Shown: positions 53,032 through 62,000 of the stretch, piece after piece
How positions within the stretch are numbered: position 1 is the first letter of the stretch
Layout of the letters: every line of letters starts with the position of its first letter
DNA from: Chloroflexota bacterium
GTDB lineage: Bacteria > Chloroflexota > Anaerolineae > Anaerolineales > Villigracilaceae
DNA length: 64,000 nucleotides
Direction of reading: 5' to 3'
Assembly (NCBI GenBank): GCA_016866215.1
Contig: VGNE01000010.1
Coordinates: 1-64,000 of the forward strand
Notes under the pieces: generated by a model
Databases searched by the model: none
What the model saw: only the letters and a program-made list of their open reading frames with translations
What the model was told of the DNA's origin: nothing
Made by a program: the position numbers and the translations under genes

Positions 53032-53322
53032 CTAAGTGATGATCGTCCCTTCCAAATCAATGCTTGGTTTCGCGCCGATGTGTTCGACGCGGCTTTTCCA
53101 ATTATCGCCGAGATAGTAGTAGCGCAGCGAGTCCACTTCGGGGTCTATGATCTTGAGCAACTTGTCTTGCAACTCTTTGAGTTGGGCAGGGTCAATCAGG
53201 CATTCAAAGACAGAGTTCTGCACGCGTTGACCATAATCCTGGCACTTCTTGGAGACACGCCGCAGACGGGATTGCCCTGCTTTCGTTTCGGTTTTGACAT
53301 CGTAGGTGATGAGGACCATCAT
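53032..53322 (-). CDS. cas2: CRISPR-associated protein Cas2, type I-C
   Basis: A 96-residue protein of the ferredoxin-like fold. The Cas2 start VLITYDVKTETKAGQSRLRR carries the conserved Asp. VQNSVFECLIDPAQLKEL follows, and YYLGDNW is typical of I-C. With Cas1 it forms the spacer-integration complex. The next Met (53319) is an equally good start. Confidence 0.96.
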   Translation of the reverse strand: MMVLITYDVKTETKAGQSRLRRVSKKCQDYGQRVQNSVFECLIDPAQLKELQDKLLKIIDPEVDSLRYYYLGDNWKSRVEHIGAKPSIDLEGTIIT

Positions 53323-53338
53323 ATCGAATTTCCTGTAT

Positions 53339-53371
53339 AGACCCTAAAGGTCTTTAAGACCTTTAGGGTCT
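53339..53371. repeat. 33-bp perfect palindrome between cas1 and cas2
   Basis: Arms AGACCCTAAAGGTCTT/AAGACCTTTAGGGTCT around one T. It has the same 16+1+16 architecture and CTTTAAG centre as the GTGACAGTCAC family, but different arms. Confidence 0.9.
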
Positions 53372-53375
53372 CTTG

Positions 53376-54419
53376 TTAATTCCAAAAGAACGGCGGGTAG
53401 GCATCCAGATCGCCGCGCAAGTGACGGGCAAGCAACATGGCTTGAACATGAGGAAGCAACCCAAACGGAATCTTCTCTTTGATGTATGGGTGCATGAGTT
53501 CCTCTTTCTTGCGTTCCTGCCAGGCAACCAACACGGCTTTGCGCGTGTCATCATCCATCAACACGCCGCCACTTTCTTTTTGCGTGAACCCTTTGCCGCT
53601 GATCTGCTTGCGGTTCACCAGCGACAATGCCAAGCGATCCACCAGCACAGGGCGCAACTCTTCCATCAGGTCGAGCGCGAGCGACGGACGCCCAGGGCGG
53701 TCTCGGTGTAGAAAACCGACAAAGGGGTCAAGACCAACTGTCTCCAAGGCGGAGGCGGTTTCATTCGTCAACAACGTATAAAGGAAAGAAAGCAGCGCGT
53801 TCATGTTATCCAAAGGCGGACGGCGATTCCGTTCCTTGAAGAAAAAATCGTCGCGCTGTTGCAGAATCAAATGGTCGAACACGCCAAAGTAAATCTTTGC
53901 CGCGCTTCCTTCAAACCCCATCAGGTCGGCGGTGGAGTTGCATTGCGGGATCGCCTTGAGAGTCTCCTTCATAAAATTGGATGCACCCGTCAGCGCTTCG
54001 ACATCCACCAGCATGGCATGATCGCGGATGGCGCGTTCGAGGACTTTGCGACTGTTGGAGATTTTCCCCAACAAAAAGGATTGAGCGATGGGAATGCTCT
54101 GCGCCTCTTTCTCCGACCATTCAAACTGTTTCTTCCTCAGCAGGACATTTCCCTTCACCCGACCCGTGACCCGCGCCTGAAAACGTCCATTGGGGGTGAG
54201 GAAGGTCAGCCCGATGTTTCGATCAGCACACGCGCCCATCAATGCGGGGCTGGCTCCCTGCCACGTAAAACAGACGATGTTCTCAAGGTTATGCAAAGGC
54301 AGCCGCGTGGACGTGTTAGCGCCTTGCTCATCTTCTTTCTTGATGACGACATTCTCGCCGTCAAGTGAAAGAAAAGCTTCGGGCGTGGTGATGTAGAGGA
54401 CATTTCCAAGATGTTTCAT
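53376..54419 (-). CDS. cas1: CRISPR-associated endonuclease Cas1, type I-C
   Basis: A 347-residue integrase of spacer DNA. Catalytic Glu is in LMGFEGSAAKIYFG, His in VGFLHRDRPGRPSLALDLME, and the third acidic site in that same helix. It begins MKHLGNVLYITTPEAFLSL, as in I-C Cas1. It lies close after the inverted-repeat element that separates it from cas4. Confidence 0.97.
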   Translation of the reverse strand: MKHLGNVLYITTPEAFLSLDGENVVIKKEDEQGANTSTRLPLHNLENIVCFTWQGASPALMGACADRNIGLTFLTPNGRFQARVTGRVKGNVLLRKKQFEWSEKEAQSIPIAQSFLLGKISNSRKVLERAIRDHAMLVDVEALTGASNFMKETLKAIPQCNSTADLMGFEGSAAKIYFGVFDHLILQQRDDFFFKERNRRPPLDNMNALLSFLYTLLTNETASALETVGLDPFVGFLHRDRPGRPSLALDLMEELRPVLVDRLALSLVNRKQISGKGFTQKESGGVLMDDDTRKAVLVAWQERKKEELMHPYIKEKIPFGLLPHVQAMLLARHLRGDLDAYPPFFWN

Positions 54420-54433
54420 GGGTTATCATCGTG

Positions 54434-54580
54434 CCTCGGTGGTTGAGTAGGGTGAATGCTCTTTTTGCCCGTATCGAAACCACTACATTTCAAGAGAAAT
54501 CCTGTTACAAGATGTTCACTGCTTACTGGTGGTTTCGATATGCCGCGAAGAACAAGAGCGCGGCTACTCAACCACCGAGG
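54434..54580. repeat. 147-bp inverted-repeat element between cas4 and cas1
   Basis: Ends CCTCGGTGGTTGAGTAG/CTACTCAACCACCGAGG with inner GTATCGAAACCAC/GTGGTTTCGATA. It fills nearly the whole cas4-cas1 gap and is a relative of 41658-41776 and 23744-23802. It reaches to three bases from the cas4 stop. Confidence 0.85.
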
Positions 54581-54582
54581 TT

Positions 54583-55248
54583 TTATGAATCTTCTATATT
54601 CTGTTTGATGTACTTCGACGCCGCAATGACTTTCTCTTGCAAGACTGGCAAACAAATATCCGCCAATGAACAGGAGCGGCAGCCTTTATGGGTCTTGACC
54701 TTCGGGGTATAGCCGCGGCTGAAATAATTGTGCATCTCAGCGGACATGTCCTGCACGAGCGTTCGTAACTCAGATGTGAACTCGATCTCCACGCGGTGAC
54801 GGGTCTCGCCGTAATACAAATATCCGCGTGAAATGCTCGTTGACAGCATCTCTTCCAAACACATCGCCTGGGCGCAGAGTTGAGTCTCGTCACTGTGATC
54901 GCGCTTTTCCTTGCCGCGTTTGTACTCGATGGGGGAGGGCAAATATAGACCTTCCCGATTGGGCAAACTCACTCCATCTGCCGACGCCTTGAACTCAACC
55001 ACGTCACACACGCCAGACAGCCCCAGCCGATACGACGCCACAGGCACGGAACGCGCGGTGACGACTCCATTTCTCGTTTCGGTGAAGAAGGGGTCATCCG
55101 CGCGCTTGTGCATGATCCTGCCCTCGGCAGTGAGCACGTTCTCCTTCCACTGCTGTTCGATGTGGATGAGCGCCCACTGCCTGCGACAAAACAGGAAGTG
55201 CTGGATGCCCGAAAGGGGCAAGAGGTCGTCTTGGGTGTATTCGGTCAT
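54583..55248 (-). CDS. cas4: CRISPR-associated exonuclease Cas4
   Basis: The start is the ATG at 55248 (MTEYTQDDLLPLSGIQHF, 221 residues). The track ORF begins inside the upstream palindrome. One Cys is in FLFCRRQWAL and three are in GCRSCSLADIC, giving an iron-sulfur site. The nuclease core includes GVCDVVEF and PIEYKRGKEKR. Cas4 trims prespacers and helps select PAM-bearing ones. Confidence 0.95.
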   Translation of the reverse strand: MTEYTQDDLLPLSGIQHFLFCRRQWALIHIEQQWKENVLTAEGRIMHKRADDPFFTETRNGVVTARSVPVASYRLGLSGVCDVVEFKASADGVSLPNREGLYLPSPIEYKRGKEKRDHSDETQLCAQAMCLEEMLSTSISRGYLYYGETRHRVEIEFTSELRTLVQDMSAEMHNYFSRGYTPKVKTHKGCRSCSLADICLPVLQEKVIAASKYIKQNIEDS

Positions 55249-55257
55249 GGTATTTGG

Positions 55258-55292
55258 TAGGTGACAGTCACTTTTGAAGTGACTGTCACCTA
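55258..55292. repeat. GTGACAGTCAC-family palindrome between cas7 and cas4
   Basis: Arms TAGGTGACAGTCACTT/AAGTGACTGTCACCTA, copy 5 of the family. It fills most of the cas7-cas4 gap. Confidence 0.88.
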
Positions 55293-55301
55293 TTAGCATA
55301 A

Positions 55302-56153
55302 TTACTCGCCGTCAATCTCTTCACAGTTCAAGCCATCTGGTTTATCAAATTTAATATCATAGTCTTCGATATCTTTTGGCTCTTCCTTGTTCGGCTTCAC
55401 ACTTAGCGAACGGTGAACTTTGGCGGAAGAATATTGTCCGTTGGGGCTATTGTGCTCACACCAAAAGACCTTGTGAACTTCCATGCTTCCCTCAGGACGA
55501 GCAGATGAAGCGTCATTCACAAACAGGGTTCGCAGGGCTTCCTTGATGGCTTGCGCATCGTCATCCGAAAAGCCAGTCTTACTTGCGAGTTGCGGATTCA
55601 TACTCCCGTAGAATACATACACACCATGTTCTACACGATGTTTCATACCCATAGTGTCTGAGGCTTTGTCCTTTACATCGCCTTTGACACTTTTAGTAAT
55701 TTGGATACTTGAAGTGCGATCTAAAACTGAGGCAACTGAAAAAGCTGAGTGAATTGAAACAGGTCCGCGAATACCAATCGAAACGCCTTCACCTTTTGCG
55801 CCTTCACTATAAGCAAAAAGCTGTCCAAAAGCGCGCACATCAATCCACTTATTACACGATTCTTTAGTTGCCAAATCTTTGTCTTTCCAGACATCTTTGC
55901 CTAATTCTCCCTCTGCTCTTGCCCGCAGGCTGGGGTAACCATCTACTTTGTTATCATCCGATTGAACGAAGATAGACTGCCCCATTTCCATCAAGCGATT
56001 CCTAATTTTGCGCTTAATAGAAACATCGGACATTTCGCCAAAGCCTTCGTAAGTGGTACGCGGGCGGTTACCGTTGAGCGGATCGCCGTTGGGGTTGGCA
56101 TGGTTGACAGTCAAGATCACAGCAAAGTCAATTTTCTTCGAGAGGGTAGTCAT
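55302..56153 (-). CDS. cas7: Type I-C Cascade backbone protein Cas7 (Csd2)
   Basis: A 283-residue RAMP protein that forms the crRNA-binding filament. VILTVNHANPNGDPLNGNRP at the start and SDVSIKRKIRNRLMEMGQ match Csd2, and GIRGPVSIHSAFSVASV also fits. It lies between cas8c and the adaptation genes. Confidence 0.95.
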   Translation of the reverse strand: MTTLSKKIDFAVILTVNHANPNGDPLNGNRPRTTYEGFGEMSDVSIKRKIRNRLMEMGQSIFVQSDDNKVDGYPSLRARAEGELGKDVWKDKDLATKESCNKWIDVRAFGQLFAYSEGAKGEGVSIGIRGPVSIHSAFSVASVLDRTSSIQITKSVKGDVKDKASDTMGMKHRVEHGVYVFYGSMNPQLASKTGFSDDDAQAIKEALRTLFVNDASSARPEGSMEVHKVFWCEHNSPNGQYSSAKVHRSLSVKPNKEEPKDIEDYDIKFDKPDGLNCEEIDGE

Positions 56154-56190
56154 GGGGAAGTCTCCTTTTGATGATGAAATGGTTAGATTT

Positions 56191-56589
56191 TTAGTTTGAG
56201 ATGGGGTTGTCGTTTTCTTCAGAGGCGGGCTTTTCTTTCTTCTCCCACATCTTTTGTCGCTGGCAGTAGTAACCGAGCAAATATTCGCCCGTCAGCGGTT
56301 TGTTACGAGTGAATTCTTCTGGAGATGTGAACAAGCCTTTAACTTGCTCAATCAAACGTTTGTAGTAAAACGCTTTATCACCTTGTCGCATGAAATAGGG
56401 TGTAAGCAATTCATGAATTTGTTTCCACGTGCTGAAGGGACGCTGGGAAAATTGTTGCATGTAGCGGGTGGCATTGGTTGGGCGTTTTTTCTCGGCATCC
56501 GATAGCGTGCGTTCCTCCATTACGTCGGCAATGGCAAGGAGTCTGCCAAAGAGGTAATCTCTTGTGTTACGGGTTTCATCGAGTGACAT
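56191..56589 (-). CDS. cas11c: Internal Cas11c small subunit from within cas8c
   Basis: Within cas8c, an ATG at 56589 has AAAGGAG nine bases upstream and begins MSLDETRNTRDYLFGRLLAI, giving 132 residues in the same frame. Type I-C systems are known to make their small subunit from such an internal start. This ribosome binding site is among the strongest in the operon, which supports real use. Confidence 0.8.
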   Translation of the reverse strand: MSLDETRNTRDYLFGRLLAIADVMEERTLSDAEKKRPTNATRYMQQFSQRPFSTWKQIHELLTPYFMRQGDKAFYYKRLIEQVKGLFTSPEEFTRNKPLTGEYLLGYYCQRQKMWEKKEKPASEENDNPISN

Positions 56590-58278
56590 TTCAAATTTCT
56601 CCTTTCCTTCTTTTTGTTTTCTGAACAGTGCGCAGGCAATGCTCAATGTTTTCTCCCATTGCCATTTTTCTAATCCAATTCTGTTGGATGCACGCCTGAC
56701 CGCCGACTCGACCAAATCACGGGGTATGGGCTGTCCATCCACAATGCAAGGGAGCAGGCGTTTGACAGTGGCTTTCTTGAGTTTGTCATCCAGTTCGAAC
56801 TTGCCATTGCGATTGTTTGCATACGCGGCTTCAGCAATGTCGGCAGGAGCGGGCGCGCCGTCAAATGGGATGTAGAGTTTTTTGCTCGTCCCTTTATCAT
56901 CTTGTACTTCGATGGCGTGGTAAGTGTGCCGCCAGGCACAGGTCGCGTGCCAGTTTTCGATTCGTTCCAGAAACTCGGAGCTTTTCAGAGAGCGGTAATA
57001 GACGATAGACAAACGCCCTGGCGTGGCTGAATCCACCGCCATGACGACCACATCTCCACGCTCACCAATTTCCTTACGGTAGCCAGCGATTTTCTTTTTC
57101 AGGCGGATGGCAACATCCTGCGCGGTGTCGGCGGTTTTGCTTTCTTCGGTGGGCGCATCCTTATCCAGCATGTCGATTGGATCATCAGTAGGCTGAATGA
57201 GTATTGCGCCTGATGTCGCCCATGCAACGATTCCCAAATCACCTTTGACGTATCCCTGACGATTCATCAACCAGCGAAGTGCAAAATGGGCTTTTTGCGT
57301 TGTTTCAAATCCGACAGTTGCGGCTTGATCAGGATAGGTAAATCGTCCAAGAAAGGTAAAACCACAACCATCGTCAACCTTGATTTTCCCATTCTTGTCA
57401 ACTGATTTACCTGACGCGATAAGTTTTGCTTTGTCGGCGTCATTCCGAATTTTGGCGGGATGTTGGTCAGCTGTAAAACTTTCTTCACCTGTCACATAGC
57501 ACAAGGATTTTGTTTGCTTCGTTGATGAGTAATAGTCAATCCAAGACCGAGTTACATCAGGGTCATTCCAGACTTCCGCTATTTCATTGCCAATTTCAAC
57601 TCTCCAACGTACAAAGGCGTCTGCTTGCCAACTTTCGAGTTTTCCAGTTTTTGCGTTGATACTGCCAGGTAGTAAATCAAATATATCTGTTTGAGCATTT
57701 TTGCCCTTTTCAAAGGGGCGTCGGGCATAGAGTTTGCCTCGTTCATCGGCGAACAACACGCGATTGGCTATCAAATCGCCGATGGTATTGCCTTTTTGCA
57801 CATATTCGTAAATAGTGCGTACTTTTGCGGGCGTATTACTTTTGAGCCAGACAGATAACAACTCTTGATATGAATTGAAATAAGAGTCTTTATTTTCTAT
57901 ATTTTTTTTATAATCCAATCCAACAAGCTTATTTAGTTGCAACCAACTCGCCCATTCGTTTTTTTCTGCTAAATATCCCTTGTAATCCTTCGCAATGTAC
58001 TGTAATTTATCGCAAAGGGGGTGCGCCGCCTCGCCACTCGTGCGTCCCGCTGATTTCTCGGTGCAAGGAATAATTGTACGCGCTTCGTTCTTACTCAATA
58101 CGCGAGCGCGTCTGAAATTGCCTTTTGAGTCAAGCGTGATTTCAATTTGCGCTTTTTGTGTGGTGTGGCAAATCGGTAGAAGCGGCACCTGGTCTTTGCC
58201 TTCTTCGTCTTCTTCAATAACGCCAATCATGTGCTGGCAATTCTCATACGTTTCATACAAGCTTTGAATCCAGTTCAT
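56191..58278 (-). CDS. cas8c: Type I-C large subunit Cas8c (Csd1)
   Basis: A 695-residue large subunit that binds the PAM. It is longer than many Cas8c proteins. The start MNWIQSLYETYENCQHMIG and the central CYVTGEESFTADQHPAKIRN match Csd1. The C-terminal 132 residues also form a separate reading from an internal start (cas11c). It overlaps cas5c by four bases (ATGA). Confidence 0.93.
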   Translation of the reverse strand: MNWIQSLYETYENCQHMIGVIEEDEEGKDQVPLLPICHTTQKAQIEITLDSKGNFRRARVLSKNEARTIIPCTEKSAGRTSGEAAHPLCDKLQYIAKDYKGYLAEKNEWASWLQLNKLVGLDYKKNIENKDSYFNSYQELLSVWLKSNTPAKVRTIYEYVQKGNTIGDLIANRVLFADERGKLYARRPFEKGKNAQTDIFDLLPGSINAKTGKLESWQADAFVRWRVEIGNEIAEVWNDPDVTRSWIDYYSSTKQTKSLCYVTGEESFTADQHPAKIRNDADKAKLIASGKSVDKNGKIKVDDGCGFTFLGRFTYPDQAATVGFETTQKAHFALRWLMNRQGYVKGDLGIVAWATSGAILIQPTDDPIDMLDKDAPTEESKTADTAQDVAIRLKKKIAGYRKEIGERGDVVVMAVDSATPGRLSIVYYRSLKSSEFLERIENWHATCAWRHTYHAIEVQDDKGTSKKLYIPFDGAPAPADIAEAAYANNRNGKFELDDKLKKATVKRLLPCIVDGQPIPRDLVESAVRRASNRIGLEKWQWEKTLSIACALFRKQKEGKEKFEMSLDETRNTRDYLFGRLLAIADVMEERTLSDAEKKRPTNATRYMQQFSQRPFSTWKQIHELLTPYFMRQGDKAFYYKRLIEQVKGLFTSPEEFTRNKPLTGEYLLGYYCQRQKMWEKKEKPASEENDNPISN

Positions 58279-59006
58279 CTCACGCCCTCCTCTTCTTCGG
58301 CCCCTTCCAATAAGCCTTCTTCTTGCAACCCTACCGTTTCAGGCGGGTTGGCTTTCATTGGACGGACGAACTTGCGAACTTTGCAATCCTTCGGGTGAAT
58401 GAACTGAATCACGCCCTTGTCCATTTTTGGTTCCCAAAACCGCGCCCAGAACTCGCCAGGTTTGTTTTCATCGGGATAATCGAAGCCGTGGAACATCAAC
58501 CCGTAGGACATTTCACCAGGGTAGTTGTCGTAAAAACCTTCACCTTCGCCAAATTCACAAGGGACAACATACCCCTGACATTCGCGTGTGCCGAGAAAGA
58601 CATCCCGCCTGCCGCCGCGCTCGATCATGCGCTTTGCGACGCAGTGGTGCTTGTTTTCATTGCGGTCGTGCGTCAGGTCGGGGCGATTTTCGTTCCACTC
58701 GAAACGCGCCTGTACCTGATACTCCACATCGGCGAGATAGGTGTAAATGGACAGGTCGTTTCCGCCTGATTGATACTTGATGGGCTTTGCGCCGCGCGGC
58801 TGTGTGCGGATGGGCTTCATCACCCGCACTTTGTCTATGATCCACACGATGGTCGGTTTCCAATATACCGAGCTCAGAATTCCCTTTAACGCCTCGTAAG
58901 TGGGAATTTGATAAGAATATTTTTCGCCGCCAATGCGGGTCAGCGGATCGGTAAATAAGGCATACCTGCCCCACACCTTGAATGGAACGCTGTTTTGATA
59001 TTGCAT
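58275..59006 (-). CDS. cas5c: Type I-C Cas5 (pre-crRNA processing endonuclease)
   Basis: A 243-residue protein. The Cas5d/c start is FKVWGRYALFTDPLTRIGGEK and YQIPTYEALKGILSSVYWKP follows. The processing site likely uses Tyr/His/Lys near NENKHHCVAKRM. In I-C, Cas5 cuts the repeat hairpin, replacing Cas6, which is absent here. An acidic C-terminal tail (GAEEEE) is present. Confidence 0.94.
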   Translation of the reverse strand: MQYQNSVPFKVWGRYALFTDPLTRIGGEKYSYQIPTYEALKGILSSVYWKPTIVWIIDKVRVMKPIRTQPRGAKPIKYQSGGNDLSIYTYLADVEYQVQARFEWNENRPDLTHDRNENKHHCVAKRMIERGGRRDVFLGTRECQGYVVPCEFGEGEGFYDNYPGEMSYGLMFHGFDYPDENKPGEFWARFWEPKMDKGVIQFIHPKDCKVRKFVRPMKANPPETVGLQEEGLLEGAEEEEGVR

Positions 59007-59017
59007 CGAGACCTCCT

Positions 59018-62000
59018 TTACTCTATGTGTACTGTCATGTCGCTGACTGGCTCGTCGCTCCAGCCAAACTCTTCGGTGTAATATTGCTCATTGAGATGGT
59101 AAATGCCTGCTTCGGGTTGCACCTCCTTGATGGCTCCTGCTTTAAATAGTTGATCGAATTGATATGTGAACAAATTAACTGAATATCGCTGTGCTTGTTT
59201 GAGCAACTTGCCCTGTTTTTCCAACCCAAACGCGCCGCATAACTCCGTAATGATTCTATAGCCATCTTTGTATGGCACAATCACGCCACGTGTGAGCGAA
59301 TCAATCACGCGAAACTCTCCATTGGCGGTTCGGAAAGACTGCCGCAATAGAATATCTGGCGCAGAATGATGGCTTGCCTGAAAGGCATTGGTCGAGAGTT
59401 CATTTAGCGAAAGCAAGCTAAACAAATTATCGTCTCGCTCTACTGACGAATTCTTGCCTACAGGGTAGTCCATTTTGTCTTTTTGCGAGTGATAGTATTG
59501 ATTGTAATATGTAGCAATCGCGTCCAATCCGATTTGGTCATTCCCGAAAGAATCAGGGGCAATCCTGAAATCATCAAGAACCGTTTGGGCATGTTCTCGT
59601 CCGACTTTGATATCCTTTAATCGGTCAAGATTTTCTTCCTGTGGATTAACCACCCACACGCTCCCTCCATCCTCGCGCATCCCGTGACGATTGCAACGTC
59701 CTGCGGATTGGGCAATCGAATCTAATCCCGCCAGCGCACGAATGACCGCGCCAAAGTCAATGTCCACGCCCGCTTCAATGAGTTGTGTGCTGACGCAAAT
59801 CACAGGTTCTTTGGCTTTCAACTTGGGTTTAATCTTATTCTCCAGCACATCCATGCGGTGAGCAGGGCACATGTTGGTACTCAAATGGTAAGTTTTCACA
59901 CCTAAATTTCTATCCTTGATTTCTTTATGCAATGCCAATGCGGACGGGCGTGTATTGACCACAATCAGGACACTGCCTTTTTCCTGCAAAGCCTGTTCTG
60001 CCAAATTAGCAATTTCGACGTTGGTCAAGCCACCTGGCTTGCGCTCGTCGTGGACCTCGACGCGTTTCAATCGTTTGAACAACCCTGGTTCATTCTGGAT
60101 GATATGGTTTTCTTTGGGGATGCTCAGTTCACGATAGGGATTGCCCGTCTTGTCGAACGGCGGCTGGGTTGCCGTGCAAAGTACAACCGTTGAGCCACAG
60201 TCATGAGTCAAGAAGCGCAGGGCAGTCGTGAACATGTGTGTAATTCTGATGGGAACGGTCTGCACTTCATCGAAGATGATGACCGAGTTCGCCAGTTGAT
60301 GCATTCGGCGGGCGTCGCGTGTGCCATAGCCAAATAGCGCTTCCAGAAATTGAACCTGCGTGGTGAATACGATTGGCGCATCCCAGTTTTCTGCCAGCAG
60401 GTTGTGACGGCGGCGAGTGTCATCTGATGGCACAAAGTTGGAGTGATGTTCGAGAATGACTTTACCGCGCTCGTCTGCTTTTTCCAGAATCTTCCGCACC
60501 TTATCGGCGTTCTGGTCAATGATGGTGATGTAGGGAACAATATAGAATATCCTGTCCATCTTGTTCGCCCGCGCATGATGCAGCGCAAAACGCAGACTCG
60601 CCTCAGTCTTTCCGCCTCCAGTTGGGACAGTCAACTGGTAAATGCCTTTGGGCTTTTCCGCCGCTTCCAGACAGGCTTGCGCCACCTGCGCTCGCAATTG
60701 GTTGACCTCCAGCGCCTGCCCTGGTTTCATTTGTGCTGTTTCCCGCGCATACCCTGTGTACTTCGCTTCCAATCGTTCAATGAGTGTATTCCATGGAATG
60801 TACTTGCCGTAATTTCGGATGTCTTCATTGCCAGGATTCTCGAAATCGGCTGTGTTCAGGCGGTCAGCTTCCAGCAGGCAACTGAGCAGGAAACGTGCCA
60901 GCAAGCCGCGCTTGAACCATCGAGTATCTTTGGAATCGGAGGCTTCGGTCATTGCCTCGAAGACGGCTTGATAAAAGCGTTTTTCAATCGGCTGTGCGAG
61001 AATTTCATCCAACTGCTTTTCGATGTCGTGCAGTTTACTCCGCGCTTCTGTCAGATGAGTTTTTTCATCAACTTTTGTAATTCGTTCTTCAAACTTATTG
61101 TTGCCATTAGGCTTCAAGCAATCTATCAGCCCTGAATGATGAGAAGCGATTGCCAACGACAAAAATTGCGCCAAAATTTTGCCTTCTTGCCCATGGTGGG
61201 CAAATTTCTCATATATCAATTGCGCCCCAGCGGTGGAGTGGTCAACTTCGCCGCGTTTGGCTGTTGAGTAATTATCTTCATCAGGGTTAATCAACCCCTC
61301 TTGTGTCCTCAAATAATTTTGATATTCCTGGCTAGCTTTACCGAAATCGTGTAACAAACCCAAAACCTTGCCTATTTCAGGAAGACCAACCTTTGCCACA
61401 AAGCCTTCTGCCAGTTGAGACGCTTCGATCAGGTGAGTTCTCAACAATTGCTCTTCGCCATTTTTTCGACGATGGGCAATCAGGTCATCCTCTAGCTCGA
61501 CTTGTCCCACTCCATATACTCTCGCCATTTTCTTAACTTCCTTCTCCAACGCCTCGCGCAAGGTTTTTGGCTCCAACACTTCGCAGTCCGCGCCCCAGCC
61601 GCGAATCCAAGGGAGCATTTCGCGCCATTCGGCGATGTCCACGCTCCAGATACATCCGCCATCTTCGGTGTCTTCCACCTTCTCCAGCGGATGCCAGATG
61701 CTTTCCTTCACGCGGCGGGTCACAGTTTTGGAGAAGCGCAGTTTCACGGTGACAGGGTCTTTGTCTCCGTACCAAATTCCCCAGGCATGTTTGAGTAGTT
61801 GCTGGTCGTCAAAGTCCACAGGGATTTCAAAAGTCTCACCTGAAAGAATAGCAGTCTTAATTCGCTCGATCTTAAAAGGCACGATCTTATCGTTGAAATC
61901 ACTTAGCGCAATCACATATACGCTATCACTCCAGATGGACGGCTCGATCAGATACGGGCTAATGGTGTGACGTGTTAATCCATCCATGCCGAATGGTTGA

